Positions 59,849-64,000 of a stretch of DNA of 64,000 nt are shown one piece after another; the first letter of the stretch is position 1; each line of letters begins with the position of its first letter. The DNA lies in contig JADNRZ010000001.1 in the NCBI GenBank assembly GCA_015501605.1, forward strand, positions 3,162,001-3,226,000. The letters run 5' to 3'. Source of the stretch: Panaeolus papilionaceus (Eukaryota > Basidiomycota > Agaricomycetes > Agaricales). Position numbers and translations under genes: made by a program. Below the pieces are notes generated by a model, which saw nothing but the letters and a program-made list of their open reading frames with translations, was not told the DNA's origin and did not search any database.

Positions 59849-61488
59849 TTAAAGACTTGGTACAAGCCCTCCAATTCCAACCATTGTCATGGCGCTATCC
59901 TCATATACATCACGAGTCCTGTCTGTCAATGACTGCTGCGGACGATCGGAATAAGGTGTCGGGATAGGGCCCTCCTTGGCGTTGAAAGTTGCAATGGTGA
60001 CTGGGTGAGAGAGGACACCCCGTGCACTTGGGTCTGATTCTTCGCACCTATACATCTCCCACTGTGATTGCTGATTGCGTAGTGGACAGTCCAGGTGATG
60101 ACGTTGATGCTGGCTTAAACTCAGGGGAGTTGAAAAGACGAATATCGACGGTGTACTGATGCGACGTCACTGTTGAGCACCATAACCTCACAGAGATATA
60201 TAGGATGGAATATACCTGAACGCAGAAAGCCAGGAAAGTGGAGCTAGGGACGAGCGCCTGGGAGAGATGAACTTCGCCTTCGAGGACCTTGCCGTATAGG
60301 TCCTAAGAAGCAGTTTTCAAAGGTTGTACCCACCACACAGCCACTTCCACCACGTCGGTATGCTCCAAAGGGGTGATTTTCTTGCCTACAACATGCCTCT
60401 CGATGTCTTTCATAACATTCTTGAAGTAGGTGACTCTTCGGGTCAAAAATACTCTTTGCGATTCTGGCTTCGAAAGTCGTTCGAGGGCGTCGCTGTTACG
60501 GCACAAAAGAGTCATGTAGCAAGGGATAACGGTTCCCCTGGTGTAACATAGCTGCAAAAGCGATTAGCTGGATGCATTGTCAGTATAGATGGGACTCACT
60601 GGCCGAGCGAGGTGGTGCTGTATTAGAGAAGCAAGGGGTTATCATCAGTTTGCGGAACATGAAGACGAAGACAATCAAGTGAGAGCCGTAACACTGACCA
60701 TGCATTGGACATCAACCTCAAGATTGGAATCCAAACGTCCCGAGATAGTGCAAAGCTCGACGGCGAACCATCCTTCTGGATCCGAGATAGGGGATGGAAG
60801 TTGAAAGACGCCTTCCGTGTAGGCTACTTGTCTTCGTGGAGATGCAAGTTCGGGGGTTATTTCTGGGATGAAAACAATAGGGGCCTTCAGTCTACAAAAT
60901 ATAATCAGTCAACGTAATCATGACACGGATACATCATCGACGTACTTAGTGTCCGGTCGGAATAAGCCGTGCTTGACTCGCACAGCGAGTTCGTAATCGA
61001 TATTCACCGGCAAACCTTTTTCCAAAAAGGACTGGGGCACTGGGTAACAGGTTTGACTTGTATGCTGGGTTCACTCTTTGTATTTTGAGCAATATCAGTC
61101 GTAATCCTTCCCCTGACCTACCTTTTAGCGCCAGCATATCCTCACATTTGAATAGGTGTGGAGATAGTCCCGAACCACAATCGTGATGACACTGATGCTC
61201 AGCGACCCATCGAGCGCTAATTTGATGTTGCCTGAGATATCGTCTCCGCTGAAGTATCTTGGTCTGTGTTTCCAACGCTCCTCAATGGTAGGTCGAGTTG
61301 ATAACTCTAGGGTTAGCCAGGCCGCCAGAGCCTAGAGCGTAATGATGCTTGGTTGGGAGTGTAGTGGTCGCACATCGCTCCTCAGGGTTGGCGTAAATGG
61401 CTTGATAGGAAGGGGGTGCCTGGTGGGCTGACAATATCTGCGGTCCTTGAAAGTATGATGGAGGTCGACTAATACGAGATTCAGGCAT
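59849..61488 (-). pseudogene. arrestin-like copy 3, decayed
   Basis: Homologous to the two arrestin-like genes at 34.7-38.9 kb, on the opposite strand about 21 kb away. The start keeps two PY motifs (RPPSYFQG and APPSYQA) and a TATA-like TATAAAAA about 85 bp upstream. Defects read directly: a short deletion with frame change right after YALGSGGL, loss of most of the region between LKGR and the FLEKGLP block, and an in-frame TAG after VQPLKTAS at about 60303. The remaining exons still read conserved blocks such as PIVFIPEITPE, YTRGTVIPCYMTL and PVTIATFNAKEGP. It is recent enough to be aligned along its length. Confidence 0.78.
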
Positions 61489-62538
61489 CTTAATAAAAAT
61501 TTTATGTCGTGGGGCAAAGAAGGTGAATGATTGAGGGCTACGATTGATATATCCATCGCTTCTTATGCACTCATTTTTATATCTTTTGGTCGTATCTGAC
61601 AGATGCTGAAATCCTCAGATTTGGTGTAAAATACAGGAGGTTTGAAGACCTGTTAGAGCTGCAAAGCCCATCGCACTGACATGGTTTTTTGTTATTGATC
61701 AAGTGTCCAAACAATTGCGAGTTGATTCCCAGGCCTAAGATCCTCTTGCACGAGGCGTGCACAAGACCCTAAAATTCAAACAGAGGTACTGCGCAGTGGG
61801 TGGAAGCTAAGCGCTTCATTGTTCATACAGGTAATACTGTCCGCCGATCCTCTGGTGAATCCATCAGACCCTCCAGCTTTGTGTTGGACAACAAAAGCAG
61901 CGGACCAAGTGAACAGTCAGTAACTATGATATTTTTGTTCGTTTTGTTTGCATGTCCCAAACGGAACTTTTCAATAACATAGAGTCAAGGATACTATCAT
62001 AACTTTCTCGGTATATATGACCATAAAAATAAGAATGGCACGCAAGTGCCGTCAAAACGATGTCGAAAGAGTTCTGTCATTGGTACAAAGTGGCTGGCTC
62101 TTAATAGACTCTAAGCGCGGATGATGGCCATCAGGAAGTGGGTATTTTACTTTTTTTTCCCTTTTAAAAGCGAAAAAGCGGCAAGCGAGAAAAGCCGCGT
62201 CCGATTTTTTAAAAAGTTGCGTAATTCTCCCAGAGCTAAGTCACATTTGGCTTAGATTCGCCCTGAAATCAGACGCTTTTCTAGTTTTGGACTTGCGGCA
62301 AGTCCAAAAGCCGGAAAAAAAAGCGAAAAGCAAATTGCCAACTTGCTGATGGCCTGCGTCTGACTCTTTGCATGTGTGCGAGTACGGCGCGCCCGAATTT
62401 CCCAATTTAGATGATCGGTCACGGTGCTGGTCACACGGTTTGGTGGGTGGTGTCCCGACTCCTACCAACATTACTACCAGCCTGCGGCTATCACTTAGCT
62501 ATACAATATAGGACGTAGGATTCCTGCTCTTTCAGACT
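61489..62538. other. gene-poor interval with hairpins
   Basis: No gene is seen. An AT-rich stretch at 62150-62340 contains several stem-forming repeats, including a perfect 11-bp stem at 62285-62309 (see findings). Confidence 0.45.
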
Positions 62539-62706
62539 TCATGAGCTCTGATCGTTATCGTGAGACATATCCCCGCCATAATTATCAACCCATCTGACCA
62601 CTTTCAGGAGAATATGCCTGGGATTTAGGATGTTTTCCGGGTCGAACGGCGGGGCTTTCGGAAGCTGGTACGTGTCAGAAGCGCCCACCAACGATTTCTC
62701 ATACAT
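62539..62706 (-). pseudogene. possible C-terminal fragment of a FAD-linked oxidase
   Basis: A 56-residue reading contains QLPKAPPFDPENILNPRHIL, which resembles the DP.NILNPG-type tail of VAO/FAD-linked oxidases. No FAD-binding part is found upstream on this strand within the window. The call rests on one short motif and may be chance. Confidence 0.25.
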
Positions 62707-64000
62707 CTACGAATAGCCTATGTACAGTGCGACCAAAGCATGGTTGCGATTGCGACAACAGTCCATTTCCGAGTCTCATTTGAGATGAACGGCCAACGGC
62801 GCTGCTGTCATTAAGCTAGGCTTGATGCCTAAATGTCGTTTCAAGGATGTTGCAAGTCCAGGACAGTGGGTTAAGCTGCTTTGACCTCTACAAATTCGAT
62901 CTGATGTATTGGTCGTCACCATTGCGACCCCATAAACGCACCACCTCACCCTTTCTTTTCCACCCCAGCCCATTTCTAAGAAGCTGTGGAAATTTCGACT
63001 TGTGCAATTGCTCCCAAGGGTGTTGGGTGTTGGATGAATGCGCAGAAAATAAGGGTAGTTGTTTAATACTCGCTCCTTGCCGTCACTTCGACTGTCCCAT
63101 AATCTTTGCCAGCTTGGTCGCTGCGTCAGGCTCACGAAAATACGGAAGATATATCGCTTCAAGCTCATGTTCAACAGGATGCGGATCATGAGGTGTTTAA
63201 GATGTCACGATAAACTATGCTTCCTTGTATTCCGATTGGATGGGTTGTCCGCCGCGTTGCTTTCATCCAGTCTTTTATGAGTTGACAGTACGTGCTTTTG
63301 TCTTCTATTTCTTCTCGCGAAGGCCATTCTTACCTACCATATCAATCCAGTCACAAAATCACGATCTATGTTTACATCGTTGTGCGCGACATGACCCCCA
63401 TTACCATGCAAACTCTGCTCCACGAGGGAACCCTCATGTTGGTGATTTAGCCTCGAGGACTGACTGTGGTATCCAGGCCTGAGTACTGACAACCTTCCGT
63501 AACGATAGATACTTAATGCAAGGATAGAACTCAATTTGCTCGATTCTTCCTTCGTTCTTTTGTTCTTCAAGTTTTGTCCACACTTCGTTCTTTTGTCCTT
63601 TCAATCACTGGCAGCTTTTTCTCCCTTTTTTTTTTGTTGTTTCACACGTGCTATCGCCTTTGAAAGGTTAACAGGGCTTCATCAGCTCCCATAACAGACC
63701 CTATTGACATGCAGTAATCAATTCATCCAGGTTTTCAGCCATCAAGGCTGTGTTGCGCCACTTCGATACTACTGGTCTTCGCAGGAGAAATCAAGTGAGC
63801 TGCGGAGTCTATATGTCGTGTTCCGGAATGCTGACGACCTGCAGTCATGAAAGTTACAAACAGCCACGTACTTCCTCACACCGACAACGCTAAATCCCGC
63901 AACTCTATCTTAACTTTTGCTGTCATCTGGGATCCTGAGCGGGGTTTAGAGACCTTTTCTGGAGGTGAATTGGAGGACCACGTCGCAAGATTGCATACTC
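62707..64000. other. no gene seen up to the window end
   Basis: Overlapping open frames occur on both strands near 62776-63280, but none has a domain, and they share the same DNA. The final 700 bp is T-rich and holds no recognisable gene. Confidence 0.45.

Noticed and set aside
1..64000. CRISPR arrays, operons or prokaryotic features
   Set aside because: Spliced eukaryotic genes throughout. The GCGAG repeats at 3.3 kb lack regular spacers.

Overview
This is a eukaryotic window and almost certainly comes from an Agaricomycete (mushroom-forming basidiomycete) genome. The genes are cut by many short GT-AG introns, mostly 50-65 nt. The gene families are fungal (Opy2, Caf16, M35 metalloprotease, KP4-like proteins, MLKL-like/NB-ARC/TPR receptors, arrestin-like families). 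There are nuclear tRNA genes with introns and a LINE with an RNase H domain. All exon models were read by eye from splice consensus and reading-frame continuity. Where stated, the summed exon lengths are divisible by three.

Layout. 0-4.2 kb: gene-poor and decayed, with a degraded ORF, a KP4-like remnant and a family of GCGAG-type repeats that includes an inverted pair. 4.3-28.5 kb: ordinary, mostly single-copy genes. These are CAF16 (-) divergent from OPY2 (+), a large UBA/Cys-rich/UBC ubiquitin-conjugating enzyme (+), a peroxisomal-type carrier (+), a secreted M35 metalloprotease (-) divergent from a mitochondrial methionine aminopeptidase (+), NUP188 (-), a hot-dog thioesterase (-) and an AlkB-like dioxygenase (+). 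28.8-44.6 kb: accessory block. Two paralogous STAND/NLR-like receptors point away from each other (28.8-32.9 kb on -, 40.7-44.5 kb on +). Between them lie two tandem arrestin-like genes with N-terminal PPxY motifs and a 5'-truncated LINE with poly(A) and a 15-bp target-site duplication. 45.2-48.5 kb: a membrane-anchored Ubp1-like deubiquitinase (-). 48.6-53 kb: tRNA-Arg(UCG), a dead KP4-like copy and an intact KP4-like gene. 53.6-58.2 kb: CDC7 kinase (+), a WBP2-like protein (-) and a second tRNA-Arg(UCG). 58.2-64 kb: gene-poor, with a third, decayed arrestin-like copy (-) and a possible FAD-oxidase tail fragment.

The most interesting part is the 28.8-44.6 kb block. The two receptors share an N-terminal helical region that resembles the MLKL-type bundle, an NB-ARC-like ATPase with clear Walker motifs, and a long TPR tail. 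They flank arrestins that carry the PY motifs used by ubiquitin-ligase adaptors. One receptor has lost about 60 residues of TPR and carries a one-base frameshift in a G-run near its C-terminus. This is the pattern expected of a duplicating, fast-changing recognition locus. A functional link between the receptors and the arrestins is inference from position only.
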